Made by a program: the position numbers and the translations under genes. Shown here one piece after another: positions 45,850 through 55,070 of a stretch of 64,000 bases of DNA. Source of the DNA: Rhizobiaceae bacterium (GTDB lineage Bacteria; Pseudomonadota; Alphaproteobacteria; Rhizobiales; Rhizobiaceae). The number at the start of each line of letters is the position of its first letter. Positions within the stretch are counted from its first letter, which is position 1. Below the pieces are notes generated by a model that saw only the letters and a program-made list of their open reading frames with translations, did not search any database and was not told where the DNA came from. The DNA is taken from NCBI GenBank assembly GCA_029233925.1, contig JARGOX010000012.1:124001-188000 (forward strand). Reading direction: 5' to 3'.

Positions 45850-45881
45850 AAATGCGCCGTGTCAATTGACACGGCGCATTT
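45850..45881 (-). terminator. rpoZ terminator (32-bp perfect palindrome)
   Basis: The sequence from 45850 to 45881 is a 16-bp perfect inverted repeat, with core GCGCCGTGTC/GACACGGCGC. On the minus strand it is followed by a TTTATTTT stretch. It lies 29 bases after the rpoZ stop and before rel, consistent with termination of rpoZ. With no loop bases on paper, the central AATT would open. Confidence 0.8.
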
Positions 45882-45909
45882 CAAAACAACAAGAACTCAA
45901 ACTCTAAGT

Positions 45910-46326
45910 TCAATAATCGTCGCTCTTTTCAGGCGGAACCAGACCTTCAATCCCGGCAAGCAGATCATCCTCGGACATACGGTCAAAGGTAACAACCTCT
46001 TCTTCCGCATCGGACGCCGCTTCACCAGAAAGCTCAATCGTCGTTTCCGACTGTTCAGCCGCAAGCAAAGATGCTGGATCGGGTTCCGGCTCATCAACTT
46101 CCACATGTTTCTGCAGGGAGTGAATGAGGTCTTCCTTGAGATCTCCTGGCGACAAGGTCTCGTCGGCGATTTCGCGCAGAGCAACAACAGGGTTTTTGTC
46201 ATTATCACGATCAACGGTGATCATGGCTCCCTGCGACACCTGTCGAGCCCGATGGCTCGCCAGCAATACCAAATCAAATCGATTGTCGACCTTGTCGATG
46301 CAATCTTCGACTGTGACACGGGCCAT
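45910..46326 (-). CDS. rpoZ: RNA polymerase omega subunit
   Basis: This 138-aa protein begins [19 protein letters not shown] and continues HRARQVSQG, the usual start of omega; it supports assembly of RNA polymerase. A longer acidic C-terminal tail than in E. coli is normal in Alphaproteobacteria. AAAGGACAGGCA precedes the ATG chosen here. It lies upstream of rel, as in many Proteobacteria. Confidence 0.94.
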   Translation of the reverse strand: MARVTVEDCIDKVDNRFDLVLLASHRARQVSQGAMITVDRDNDKNPVVALREIADETLSPGDLKEDLIHSLQKHVEVDEPEPDPASLLAAEQSETTIELSGEAASDAEEEVVTFDRMSEDDLLAGIEGLVPPEKSDDY

Positions 46327-46777
46327 TGCCTGTCCTTTATTTTTAAAAAAATTGAGAGGTTGCCCTGCCGATACCCTTAATAGTAACAAAATTCAAGCTT
46401 ATTGAGCCAGATTTATAAGATTCGATGACAACGACATGACACCAGAGCGTATGATGATTGCCATATCACTGGCAAAAAGGCCCCTCGGAGACATTGCACA
46501 TGCTCTTCATTTGGCGAACAGCGCACTGTCGCCGGGCACCCTAGAGTTGCGATAAAAGCATAATATTCAACATGATTGCCAAGTCACGGATAAAAAATGT
46601 AATTTATTATTTACATATATATCCATCTTTATTCATTCACCGTAATAGAATTGTTTACATTTCCATTTTATGCAATATAAGAACGCCAATCTGCAATATT
46701 TCAAATAGCGCAAGATTTCACATATCAAACAACGCCAACATTTACGGCTATCCCATTCAAAAGGCATTGAAGAATTA
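46327..46777. other. Gene-free, AT-rich gap between rpoZ and the NYN gene
   Basis: No protein-coding gene is convincing in these 451 bases. The right half (about 46560-46740) is strongly AT-rich compared with the rest of the window, which fits a promoter for the rightward NYN gene. The left half contains a GGCGA/TCGCC hairpin with a CAG/CTG extension (46513-46533). I cannot match it to a known RNA. Confidence 0.5.
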
Positions 46778-47377
46778 ATGTTCGATCAGAGAGAAAAAAT
46801 ATCCTTGTTCATTGATGGCGCGAATCTTTTTGCAGCCTCGAAAAGTCTTGGTTTCGATATTGACTACAGAAAACTGCTGAGCGCATTTCACAGTCGCGGA
46901 TATCTGCTGCGCGCCTACTATTACACGGCGATTGTTGAGGATCAGGAATATTCGTCCATCCGCCCGCTTATCGACTGGCTCGACTACAATGGGTATCATG
47001 TGGTCACCAAACCCGCCAAGGAATTCACCGATTCCAGCGGGCGTCGCAAAATCAAGGGCAATATGGATATCGAACTTGCCGTCGACGCGATGGAACAGGC
47101 CCAGACCGTTGATCATCTGGTGATCTTTTCCGGTGACGGTGACTTTTCCAGTCTCGTCGCAGCACTGCAGCGACGGGGCAGAAAAGTAACGATCGTTTCC
47201 ACCCTGGCGACACAGCCTGCAATGATTGCGGACAGTCTGCGCCGCCAGGCTGATTATTTCATTGACCTGGTATCGTTGAAATCAGAGATCGGTCGCGCCG
47301 AGTCTGAAAGGCCCGTGCGTCGCCCTGCAGAAGAATCCGTAGAAGAAGACGAGAGCGAATACGACCAGGACGACTAG
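46778..47377 (+). CDS. NYN-domain protein (LabA/DUF88)
   Basis: This 199-aa protein is a PIN-like NYN nuclease domain. Acidic residues expected in the active site are D13 (LFIDGANLF), the Asp residues of GNMDIELAVDAM (about 94-105) and FSGDGDFSSL (about 115-124). LabA-type proteins of Rhizobiales are conserved beside rpoZ. The C-terminal 30 residues are Glu-rich. RNA cleavage is the family expectation; no substrate is known. Confidence 0.88.
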   Translation: MFDQREKISLFIDGANLFAASKSLGFDIDYRKLLSAFHSRGYLLRAYYYTAIVEDQEYSSIRPLIDWLDYNGYHVVTKPAKEFTDSSGRRKIKGNMDIELAVDAMEQAQTVDHLVIFSGDGDFSSLVAALQRRGRKVTIVSTLATQPAMIADSLRRQADYFIDLVSLKSEIGRAESERPVRRPAEESVEEDESEYDQDD

Positions 47378-47568
47378 GTCCATTCAATCACTGCAATTAT
47401 TGCAGTAAAATGGGTGTTCCGTTTGGAAAGTTGCCAATCTGGATCTGTCGCGCGCAGTTTTCGAAGCGCTGCAGGACCTTAACGATTGTGTTTTAGTCCG
47501 ACTGCGCATTTGGCATCACGTTCCAGCTGATGAGCACCTGCTGATTTTCTTTACGATCAAATTGGTCT

Positions 47569-48234
47569 ATGTCGGACAGCATGAGCGACATCATCGATCC
47601 AAATTCAGAATGTTCACTGTGCCCGCGATTGCATGCCTTCATTGCCGAGCAGCGACGGCTCCATCCCGACTGGTATAATGCGCCGGTCCGCACGTTCTAT
47701 CCCTTGGCAGGCCCCTCTGGCGTGCAATTGCTGATTGTCGGACTGGCACCGGGTTTGCGGGGCGCCAACAAAACCGGCCGTCCTTTTACCGGTGATTATG
47801 CCGGCGACCTTCTCTATGGCACGCTTTCGCAGTTTGGATTTTCAAAAGGCACGTTTGATGCCCGCCCCGATGACGGCTTGGAACTGATCGGTACGGCCAT
47901 CACCAATGCCGTGCGATGCGTACCACCGGAAAACAAACCGGTTGGCGCCGAAATCAATACCTGTCGCCAGTTCCTGACCGCTTCACTGGCAGCGATGGGT
48001 GAGCTCAAAGCCATCATCACGCTGGGGAAAATTGCCCATGACTCAACGATCCGAACGTTGGGTGGGCGTGTCGCGGCGCATCCCTTTCGCCACAATGGTC
48101 AGACGGAACTGGCGGGTTTCACGGTCTTTTCGAGCTACCATTGTTCCCGCTACAATACCAATACAGGCAGACTGACCGAACAGATGTTTGCTGATGTATT
48201 TGCAAATGCGGCCGCGTTTCTGGGCAAAGCCTGA
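47569..48234 (+). CDS. Type-5 uracil-DNA glycosylase (UDGb)
   Basis: This 221-aa protein matches family 5 uracil-DNA glycosylases, which remove uracil and some deaminated purines. Motif A reads GLAPGLRGANKTGRPFTGD (about 62-80) and lacks the polar water-activating residue of family 1, as expected. Motif B reads SSYHCSRYN, close to the usual SYHxSxxN. Cysteines near the N-terminus (SECSLCPRL) and further along are candidates for the Fe-S cluster. A second ATG four codons on (47581) is an alternative start. Confidence 0.87.
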   Translation: MSDSMSDIIDPNSECSLCPRLHAFIAEQRRLHPDWYNAPVRTFYPLAGPSGVQLLIVGLAPGLRGANKTGRPFTGDYAGDLLYGTLSQFGFSKGTFDARPDDGLELIGTAITNAVRCVPPENKPVGAEINTCRQFLTASLAAMGELKAIITLGKIAHDSTIRTLGGRVAAHPFRHNGQTELAGFTVFSSYHCSRYNTNTGRLTEQMFADVFANAAAFLGKA

Positions 48235-48260
48235 TCCAACCTGCCGCTGGCTGGATCAGG
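48230..48260. terminator. Possible two-way terminator between UDG and smpB
   Basis: CCTGATCCA and TGGATCAGG form a perfect 9-bp stem with a 13-base loop between two convergent genes. It overlaps the UDG stop. No T-run follows on either side, so the role is uncertain. Confidence 0.4.
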
Positions 48261-48275
48261 ACGAATAGGGCAAGC

Positions 48276-48752
48276 CTATCCCCGGTCGCGCATCACACGG
48301 GCTTTTTGCCGATCCCAATCGCGTTTCTTCTCGGTTTCACGCTTGTCATGCAATTTCTTGCCCCGGCCAAGCGCTATTTCGATTTTGGCCCGGCCCCGGT
48401 CATTGAAATAGACCTTCAACGGAACGAGAGACATTCCGTCTCTTTGCACCGCTCCGATCAATTTGCGTACCTCACGCTTGCTCAGCAGCAACTTGCGTCT
48501 GCGCCGCGTCTCATGGTTGGCGCGATTGGCCTGCAGATATTCCGGCAGGTAGGAATTGATGAGCCAAATTTCCCCACCTTCCTCGCTGGCATAGGATTCG
48601 GCAATATTGGCCTTGCCCTCTCTCAGAGACTTGACCTCGGTCCCGGTCAACACGAGACCCGCTTCAAACGTTTCAAGAATTTCGTAGTTGAAACGCGCCT
48701 TGCGATTTTCGGCAACAATATGCCGCTTTGGATTGGCGCTGTCTTTAGCCAT
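48276..48752 (-). CDS. smpB: SsrA-binding protein SmpB
   Basis: This 158-aa protein carries tmRNA to stalled ribosomes. [35 protein letters not shown] and [20 protein letters not shown] are family blocks, and the basic C-terminal tail ([15 protein letters not shown]...) reaches into the mRNA channel. It follows dapA after 25 bases. Confidence 0.95.
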   Translation of the reverse strand: MAKDSANPKRHIVAENRKARFNYEILETFEAGLVLTGTEVKSLREGKANIAESYASEEGGEIWLINSYLPEYLQANRANHETRRRRKLLLSKREVRKLIGAVQRDGMSLVPLKVYFNDRGRAKIEIALGRGKKLHDKRETEKKRDWDRQKARVMRDRG

Positions 48753-48777
48753 GTCTGTTAAATGCTCCCGCCAGCCG

Positions 48778-49659
48778 TCAGTTCAAGAGGCCTGCGTGGC
48801 GAAGAGCATCATCTATCACAGATCGTGTTGCACTTTCCACGGGCATCATTGGAAGGCGCAAACTTTCTTTCATATGCCCCAATCTACTCAAGGCGTATTT
48901 GGCGCCAGCGGGATTTGGCTCGATAAACAAGGCGCTGTGCAGGGGCAGCAGGCGGTCCTGATATTGCAATGCCGTGGCGAAGTCACCGGCAAGCGTTGCC
49001 TCCTGAAATTTCGCGCACAGTGCTGGCGCCACATTGGCAGTTACCGAAATGCAGCCGACACCACCGTGGGCATTAAACCCCAGCGCAGTTGCATCTTCTC
49101 CGGAGAGCTGCACGAAATCCTTGCCACAAAACTGTCTTTGCTGCGAAGCACGATCGACTTTGGCAGTTGCGTCCTTGGTTCCTACGATATTGGAGAAATC
49201 CCGCGCCAATGCAGCCATGGTCTCAACGCTCATGTCGATGATGGAGCGACCTGGTATGTTATAGATGAAGATCGGCAAAGACACCGCTTTGGCAACTTCC
49301 GCAAAATGCGCGTAAAGACCACGCTGGCTTGGCTTGTTGTAATAGGGGGTAACAACCAGCACACCGTCGGCGCCTGCCTTTTCGGCATGTTGCGCCAGAT
49401 CAATTGCTTCATGCGTATTGTTTGAACCAGCGCCGGCCATCACCGGTACGCGTTTGCCAGCCTTTTCAACGCACAGCTCGACGATACGTTTGTGCTCATC
49501 GTGCGACAGAGTCGGAGACTCTCCGGTCGTGCCGACTGGCACCAGACCGTGACTTCCCTGTGCAATCTGCCATTCCACAAAATTGCAAAATGCCGTTTCA
49601 TCCAGCGCACCGGTGTCGTCGAATGGTGTGACCAACGCCGGCATAGACCCTTTGAACAT
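48778..49659 (-). CDS. dapA: 4-Hydroxy-tetrahydrodipicolinate synthase
   Basis: This 293-aa aldolase-type enzyme condenses pyruvate with aspartate semialdehyde in lysine/diaminopimelate synthesis. [28 protein letters not shown] (Tyr) and VGTKDATAK (Schiff-base Lys) are visible. The ATG at 49659 has CAGGAG six bases upstream; the longer frame adds 22 residues unlike the family. Confidence 0.94.
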   Translation of the reverse strand: MFKGSMPALVTPFDDTGALDETAFCNFVEWQIAQGSHGLVPVGTTGESPTLSHDEHKRIVELCVEKAGKRVPVMAGAGSNNTHEAIDLAQHAEKAGADGVLVVTPYYNKPSQRGLYAHFAEVAKAVSLPIFIYNIPGRSIIDMSVETMAALARDFSNIVGTKDATAKVDRASQQRQFCGKDFVQLSGEDATALGFNAHGGVGCISVTANVAPALCAKFQEATLAGDFATALQYQDRLLPLHSALFIEPNPAGAKYALSRLGHMKESLRLPMMPVESATRSVIDDALRHAGLLN

Positions 49660-49974
49660 AGTAACTCCTGACAAATCGGGCGGCATTGCATGCAACTGCC
49701 GCATCACAAGTGCTGATGCGGTCAATCAAGGCAGAGCATGCCACCAAAAGCGCTGCACCATAGTCCCAGCATACCGTTGCTGCAAGCGCTGTTATCGACA
49801 ATCTCACTTGCCCCAACGGGCTCTGCAAAATTCATTACACAGAGCATCAATAACCTTTGGTTAACCCAATTTTCACCGATCTTGTTCACACTGAAGATTG
49901 GCAATGGGCGGACCGCTCGCAAAACAGCGGCGCTTCGACCGACTTATGCCCCATTTATAAGGGATACTATTTCC
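49660..49974. other. Divergent intergenic region dapA / transglycosylase
   Basis: These 315 bases separate two divergent genes and hold both promoters. A perfect 8-bp hairpin (CCGCATCA/TGATGCGG, 49699-49721) lies in the dapA leader. GGTTAACC (49858-49865) is a short palindrome resembling half of a cell-cycle regulator site. No protein gene is seen. Confidence 0.45.
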
Positions 49975-52053
49975 ATGAACAGATTGGCTTTGACGACATT
50001 GTTGGTAACCAGCGCATGCGCGGGTCTTGTTGACCAGAGCTTTGCCGAGAGCCGCAATGTGACAATTCCGGTGCCGACATGGCGACCTGCATTCAACAAT
50101 CAGGTTGCCGACAATGGCGCCCCGTCCATGGAAACCACGGCTTCGATCACCCGGGCTGATAATCCCGTTGCCCGTTCAGGCAGCCTTAAAAGCGGTCTGG
50201 ATGCACTCGCTGACGACCAGATAACAAAAAGCCGCGCCATTCGTGACGGTATGCCCAAGTCCTCGCTTGACCGCGATATACTGACCTGGGCGATCGCCGT
50301 CTCCGGCGCCAAGGGTGTACCTTCATCCGAAATAGCGGCAGCAGCAAATCAGTTGCAGGACTGGCCGGGGCTTAATGCACTCCGACGCAATTCCGAACGC
50401 GCCATTGCTCGTGAAGATGCGACGCCGGGGCAAATTGTAGCCGCCTTTGGCAATACAATACCCCAGACAGATGACGGTGCCATCGCGCTTACCCGCGCGC
50501 TTGTTGCGTCAGGCGATCGCAAAAAGGCCGCTGCAACGATTTCCAGGCTCTGGCGAAACCAACAGCTCGACAAGGATACTGAAACACTCATTCTCGGCGA
50601 GTTCTCGGGACTCATCAGCAGGGACGACCACAAACGCAGAATGGATATGCTGCTCTACGACAAACGCATAGCCCAGGCCGACCGGGTTGACGCGCTGGCC
50701 AACGCACAATCCCTGTTTCAAGCCCGCGCTGCGGTCAGCCGCAAGAGTTCTGACGCCGGTAAATTGCTCAAGGCAGTCCACCCCAGTTGGCACAAGGATC
50801 CTGGCTATCTGTTTGCCCGGATCACCTATGAGAGAGGAAAAGACAATTATTCGGAAGCGGCCAGACTGCTGCTTCAGGCACCGCGTGATGCAGATGCCTT
50901 GATCGACACCCATGAATGGTGGGAGGAAGGACGCATCATTTCGCGCGCCCTTGCCGAACAGGGCGATATGGCAACCGCCTACAAAGTGGCCGCAAGCCAT
51001 CTTGCAACGCGCGATACAGACATCATTGAAGCAGAATGGCATGCCGGATGGTTTGCACTGCGCGGTTTCAATGACGGGAAAACGGCGTCAAAGCATTTTC
51101 AAAACGCGTTGAAAACGGCCACCCGACCTCTGTCTCTGTCACGGTCCTATTATTGGCTGGGCCGGGCGGCAGAAGTTGGCGGCCCCGGAAAGGCAAGCGA
51201 CTATTTTTCCAAGGCTGCATCTTTCTCGACAACCTATTATGGCCAACTGGCCGCCGCACGTCTCAATCGCAAAGGGCTGGACGTGCGATACCCCTCTCCC
51301 ACTGCTGGTGACCGAAACCGATTTGCTGCTCGTCAGGGCGCACGCGCCATCCAACGGTTGAATGCGGTGGGCCACGGCAACAGGGCACGGACGCTCTATC
51401 TGGATATGGCGCGTGAACTCGACAGTCCCGGAGAACTGGCCATGCTTTCCGCCATGGCTGAAAGTCAGGGAGAACACCGCGTTTCGCTGCAGGTTGGCAA
51501 AATAGCCTTTGGTCGCGGACTGGACGTCGCCGCCCTGGCATTTCCCACCGGCGTCATTCCCAACAGCGCCAATATTTCCGGTTCCGGCAAGGCCCTGGCC
51601 TATTCCATTGCCCGCCAGGAAAGCGCCTTTGACAAAGCGGCCATATCCAGAGCGGATGCACGCGGCCTTTTGCAATTGCTGCCCAGCACTGCCAAGCTCG
51701 TTGCCAGGAAACATGGTATCAACTATTCGAAATCCCGGCTGACAACTGACGCGGGCTACAATGCCACACTCGGTGCCCATTATCTGGGTGAACACATCAC
51801 CGATTTTGGCGGCTCCTATATTCTGACATTCATTGCCTATAATGCCGGTCCCCGGCGTTCGACCCAGTGGATCAGCAAGTATGGCGATCCACGCGGAAAG
51901 CCCATCGATTATGTGGTCGATTGGGTGGAACGCATCCCGTTTACCGAAACCCGCAATTACGTTCAGCGGGTGATGGAAAATTATCAGGTTTACAAAACGC
52001 GGCTGAACCAGAAACCCGATATTGTCAGTGACCTTCGCTTCGGACGACCATAA
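49975..52053 (+). CDS. Soluble lytic murein transglycosylase
   Basis: This 692-aa periplasmic enzyme has a signal peptide (MNRLALTTLLVTSACA...) and a long helical-repeat ring domain up to about residue 530. The catalytic SLT domain follows, with Glu549 in SIARQESAFD, then ADARGLLQLLP and NYVQRVMENYQVY. It cleaves peptidoglycan strands with 1,6-anhydro ends. The start is the ATG at the signal peptide, preceded by an AAGGGA sequence. It is a Slt70-type enzyme. Confidence 0.92.
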   Translation: MNRLALTTLLVTSACAGLVDQSFAESRNVTIPVPTWRPAFNNQVADNGAPSMETTASITRADNPVARSGSLKSGLDALADDQITKSRAIRDGMPKSSLDRDILTWAIAVSGAKGVPSSEIAAAANQLQDWPGLNALRRNSERAIAREDATPGQIVAAFGNTIPQTDDGAIALTRALVASGDRKKAAATISRLWRNQQLDKDTETLILGEFSGLISRDDHKRRMDMLLYDKRIAQADRVDALANAQSLFQARAAVSRKSSDAGKLLKAVHPSWHKDPGYLFARITYERGKDNYSEAARLLLQAPRDADALIDTHEWWEEGRIISRALAEQGDMATAYKVAASHLATRDTDIIEAEWHAGWFALRGFNDGKTASKHFQNALKTATRPLSLSRSYYWLGRAAEVGGPGKASDYFSKAASFSTTYYGQLAAARLNRKGLDVRYPSPTAGDRNRFAARQGARAIQRLNAVGHGNRARTLYLDMARELDSPGELAMLSAMAESQGEHRVSLQVGKIAFGRGLDVAALAFPTGVIPNSANISGSGKALAYSIARQESAFDKAAISRADARGLLQLLPSTAKLVARKHGINYSKSRLTTDAGYNATLGAHYLGEHITDFGGSYILTFIAYNAGPRRSTQWISKYGDPRGKPIDYVVDWVERIPFTETRNYVQRVMENYQVYKTRLNQKPDIVSDLRFGRP

Positions 52054-52119
52054 GCGCACAGCGGTGCCCAACGATCCAATTTCCCAGCGAAATAATCACA
52101 GCAAATCGGAAGACCAGCG

Positions 52120-53049
52120 ATGAAGACTTCTCTTACAACCGGCGATGAACCCCTTGTTGCCGAAGAAACCGGTTATGAGCAGGTTTTCTTTTCGGCCAGT
52201 GACGGGCTTCGGTTGGCGGTGCGTGATTATGGCCGCAACCATTCGATCAACAGCACGCTTGAACCGGTCGTTTGCCTGCCGGGCCTGACGCGCAATGCAG
52301 CCGATTTTCATCAACTGGCCCTGCACCTGTCGCAAGATGATGCACAGCCGCGCCGGGTTGTCTGTTTTGACTATCGTGGTCGCGGCCTTTCGGATTGGGA
52401 TCCACAAAAGGAAAATTACAACATCCTGACCGAAGCAGATGATGTTCTATCCGGTTGCACCGCTCTGGGTATCAGCCATGCAGCATTTATCGGCACGTCG
52501 CGCGGCGCACTGATCATCCATGTGCTGGGCGCGATGAGGCCTGGCGTGCTTTCGTCCGCACTTTTGAATGACGCCGGCCCGGTCATTGAAGGCGCGGGAC
52601 TGGCCCAGATCATGGCCTATCACGACCGCATGAAATCCCCCCGCGATTATGCCGAGGCAGCACAGACACTCAAAACGTTGCAGGGTGGCGCATTCAGTGC
52701 GCTGGAGAACGATGACTGGGAGGATTTGGCAAGGGCGATGTATGCGCGCAAGGGCAAAATACTGGCTGGCAATTTCGACCCTGCGCTGATCGATATGTTG
52801 CGCGCCGTGGATCTCAATGTGCCGCTGCCGACGATGTGGCCGCAATTTGATGGCCTCAAGAACATCCCGATGCTGGCCATCCGCGGAGCCAATTCCGCAT
52901 TATTTTCCGAAGAAACACTCAACGAGATGGCGCGACGTCACAACAATATGCAGCACTATACGGCTGAAGGTCAGGGTCACGCGCCGATATTGCATATCGG
53001 CGCGCTGCCTCAAATCATCACGGATTTCCTGAAGCAGGCAGAAACATAG
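52120..53049 (+). CDS. Alpha/beta hydrolase
   Basis: This 309-aa protein has an alpha/beta-hydrolase fold. The nucleophile elbow is G-T-S127-R-G, CLPGLTRN gives the oxyanion region and QGHAPIL near the C-terminus the catalytic His. DYRGRGLSDWD is also typical. The substrate is unknown. It converges with the dehydratase gene after six bases. Confidence 0.86.
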   Translation: MKTSLTTGDEPLVAEETGYEQVFFSASDGLRLAVRDYGRNHSINSTLEPVVCLPGLTRNAADFHQLALHLSQDDAQPRRVVCFDYRGRGLSDWDPQKENYNILTEADDVLSGCTALGISHAAFIGTSRGALIIHVLGAMRPGVLSSALLNDAGPVIEGAGLAQIMAYHDRMKSPRDYAEAAQTLKTLQGGAFSALENDDWEDLARAMYARKGKILAGNFDPALIDMLRAVDLNVPLPTMWPQFDGLKNIPMLAIRGANSALFSEETLNEMARRHNNMQHYTAEGQGHAPILHIGALPQIITDFLKQAET

Positions 53050-53055
53050 CCTGTT

Positions 53056-54858
53056 TCAGTGATTGTCGCGCGGCATGCCCTTGGAGGCAATCCTCTGGTA
53101 TTTCACCGCCTTTTTCAGAACCATACCCTCTGACAATTGATCAACATCCTCCCGCTGCATTTCCTGCCAGGGTGTCTGTGATTGGGGATAGGGGTAGCCA
53201 CCGGCCGCATCGAGCTCTTCGCGGCGGCGATTGATTTCCGCATCATCGACCAGCATGTCCGCACGGCCCGCACGCAGATCGATACGCACACGATCGCCCG
53301 TCTTGAGCAATGCCAGCCCACCGCCGACAGCGGCTTCCGGCGAGGCATTGAGTATGGAGGGTGATCCGGACGTTCCCGATTGCCGGCCATCTCCGATGCA
53401 CGGAAGCTCGGAAATACCGCGTTTCAAGAGGTAGGATGGCGCCTGCATGTTGACCACTTCAGCCGCCCCCGGATAGCCGATCGGGCCTGTTCCGCGCATG
53501 AAGAGCATGCAATTTTCATCAATGCCCAACGCAGGATCGTCAATGCGAGCGTGGTAATCCTCCGGACCGTCAAAAACGATGGCCCGTCCTTCAAATGCAT
53601 CCGGATCATCCGGATTGGACAGATATCGGGCTCTGAACACGTCGGAAATCACGCTGAGTTTCATGATCGCTGATGTGAAAAGATTGCCGCGTATCACCTT
53701 GAAACCCGCATGGGATGTCAGCGCATTGTCCCATTCGCGAATGACATCGGAATTTTCACTGACGCTGGCACGGCAATTGTCGCCGATGGATTGGCCATTC
53801 ACTGTGATAGCGCTTTCATGGATAAGCCCATGATGGATCAGCGCGGAGATAACAGCCGGTGCTCCGCCTGCCCGGTGGAAGTCTTCTCCAAGATATTTCC
53901 CGGCTGGTTGCAGGTTCACCAGAAGCGGGATATCGAGACCATGTTTCTCCCAGTCATCGACCGAGAGTTCCACGCCAATGTGGCGGGCAATCGCATTGAT
54001 ATGGACGGGCGCATTGGTTGAACCGCCGATGGCCGAATTCACCGCAATGACGTTTTCAAACGCTTCGCGGGTCATGATGTCTGAAGGTTTCAGGTCTTCA
54101 TGGACCATATCCACGATGCGCTTTCCGGTGAGATAGGATATCTGACCGCGCTCGCGGTAGGGCGCCGGAATGGAAGCACAGCCAGGCAGGGACATGCCAA
54201 GCGCCTCAGCCAGCGTATTCATCGTCGTGGCAGTTCCCATGGTGTTGCAATATCCGGCAGAGGGCGCTGAATCTGCCGCCATTTTGGTGAATTCCTCATA
54301 GTCGATTTCACCGGTCGACAGGAGTTCGCGGGCTTTCCAGACAATGGTGCCCGAGCCAGCGCGTTCACCCTTGAACCAACCGTTCAGCATGGGGCCGCCA
54401 GACAGGACAATGGCGGGGATATCAACCGTTGCAGCAGCCATCAGGCATGCAGGCGTTGTCTTGTCACAACCGGTTGTCAAGACCACGCCGTCTATCGGAT
54501 AACCGTACAAAACCTCAACCAGACCGAGATAGGCGAGATTGCGATCCAGCGCGGCTGTCGGTCGTTTGCCGGTTTCCTGAATGGGATGCACCGGAAATTC
54601 AATGGCAATGCCGCCGGCTTCGCGAATACCTTCGCGAACCCGCTTGGCAAGTTCCAGATGGGGTCGGTTGCAGGGAGAAAGATCCGACCCGGTCTGGGCG
54701 ATACCAATAATCGGCTTGCCCGACTGCAGTTCTTCGCGAGTCAAACCATAATTGAGATAGCGTTCCAGATAGAGAGCCGTCATGCCGGGATTATCCGGGT
54801 TGTCGAACCATTGCTGTGATCGTAACTTCCGACCATCCCGTTTGTTATCAGTAGCCAT
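53056..54858 (-). CDS. IlvD/Edd-family sugar-acid dehydratase
   Basis: This 600-aa Fe-S dehydratase has the three cluster cysteines C63 (SPCNRP), C131 (TTGCDKTTP) and C204 ([10 protein letters not shown]). Length and the N-terminal [18 protein letters not shown] fit L-arabonate/D-xylonate-type dehydratases better than dihydroxy-acid dehydratase (IlvD) or Edd. It would give 2-keto-3-deoxy sugar acids. GGAGGGCATT precedes the ATG; the frame upstream of it lacks family similarity. It is divergent from the deaminase gene over 212 bases. Confidence 0.85.
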   Translation of the reverse strand: MATDNKRDGRKLRSQQWFDNPDNPGMTALYLERYLNYGLTREELQSGKPIIGIAQTGSDLSPCNRPHLELAKRVREGIREAGGIAIEFPVHPIQETGKRPTAALDRNLAYLGLVEVLYGYPIDGVVLTTGCDKTTPACLMAAATVDIPAIVLSGGPMLNGWFKGERAGSGTIVWKARELLSTGEIDYEEFTKMAADSAPSAGYCNTMGTATTMNTLAEALGMSLPGCASIPAPYRERGQISYLTGKRIVDMVHEDLKPSDIMTREAFENVIAVNSAIGGSTNAPVHINAIARHIGVELSVDDWEKHGLDIPLLVNLQPAGKYLGEDFHRAGGAPAVISALIHHGLIHESAITVNGQSIGDNCRASVSENSDVIREWDNALTSHAGFKVIRGNLFTSAIMKLSVISDVFRARYLSNPDDPDAFEGRAIVFDGPEDYHARIDDPALGIDENCMLFMRGTGPIGYPGAAEVVNMQAPSYLLKRGISELPCIGDGRQSGTSGSPSILNASPEAAVGGGLALLKTGDRVRIDLRAGRADMLVDDAEINRRREELDAAGGYPYPQSQTPWQEMQREDVDQLSEGMVLKKAVKYQRIASKGMPRDNH

Positions 54859-55070
54859 AATGCCCTCCATTCGATTGCCTACAATTCCCTTAATAACGTT
54901 TTCGTTGACGTATACCAGCCAAACCGATGACAATTTTCTCAAACGTGCGATGAGAAAATGATGAAATGCCCTTTTGCACCTCAGATCGTGAAACTGTTTC
55001 TCACCAATGGACGTGGATTTCAGTTCGTCATCGGCTAGTATCCGCGGACCACAAAAAATGATGGGCAATC

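Noticed and set aside
46430-46560. Possible small RNA (6S or tmRNA-like) left of the NYN gene
   Set aside because: One short hairpin is visible but none of the diagnostic sequences of these RNAs could be recognised.
47390-47412. ACTGCAAT/ATTGCAGT stem after the NYN gene
   Set aside because: The loop would be one to three bases and the downstream bases are A-rich, so it is not a convincing terminator for that gene.
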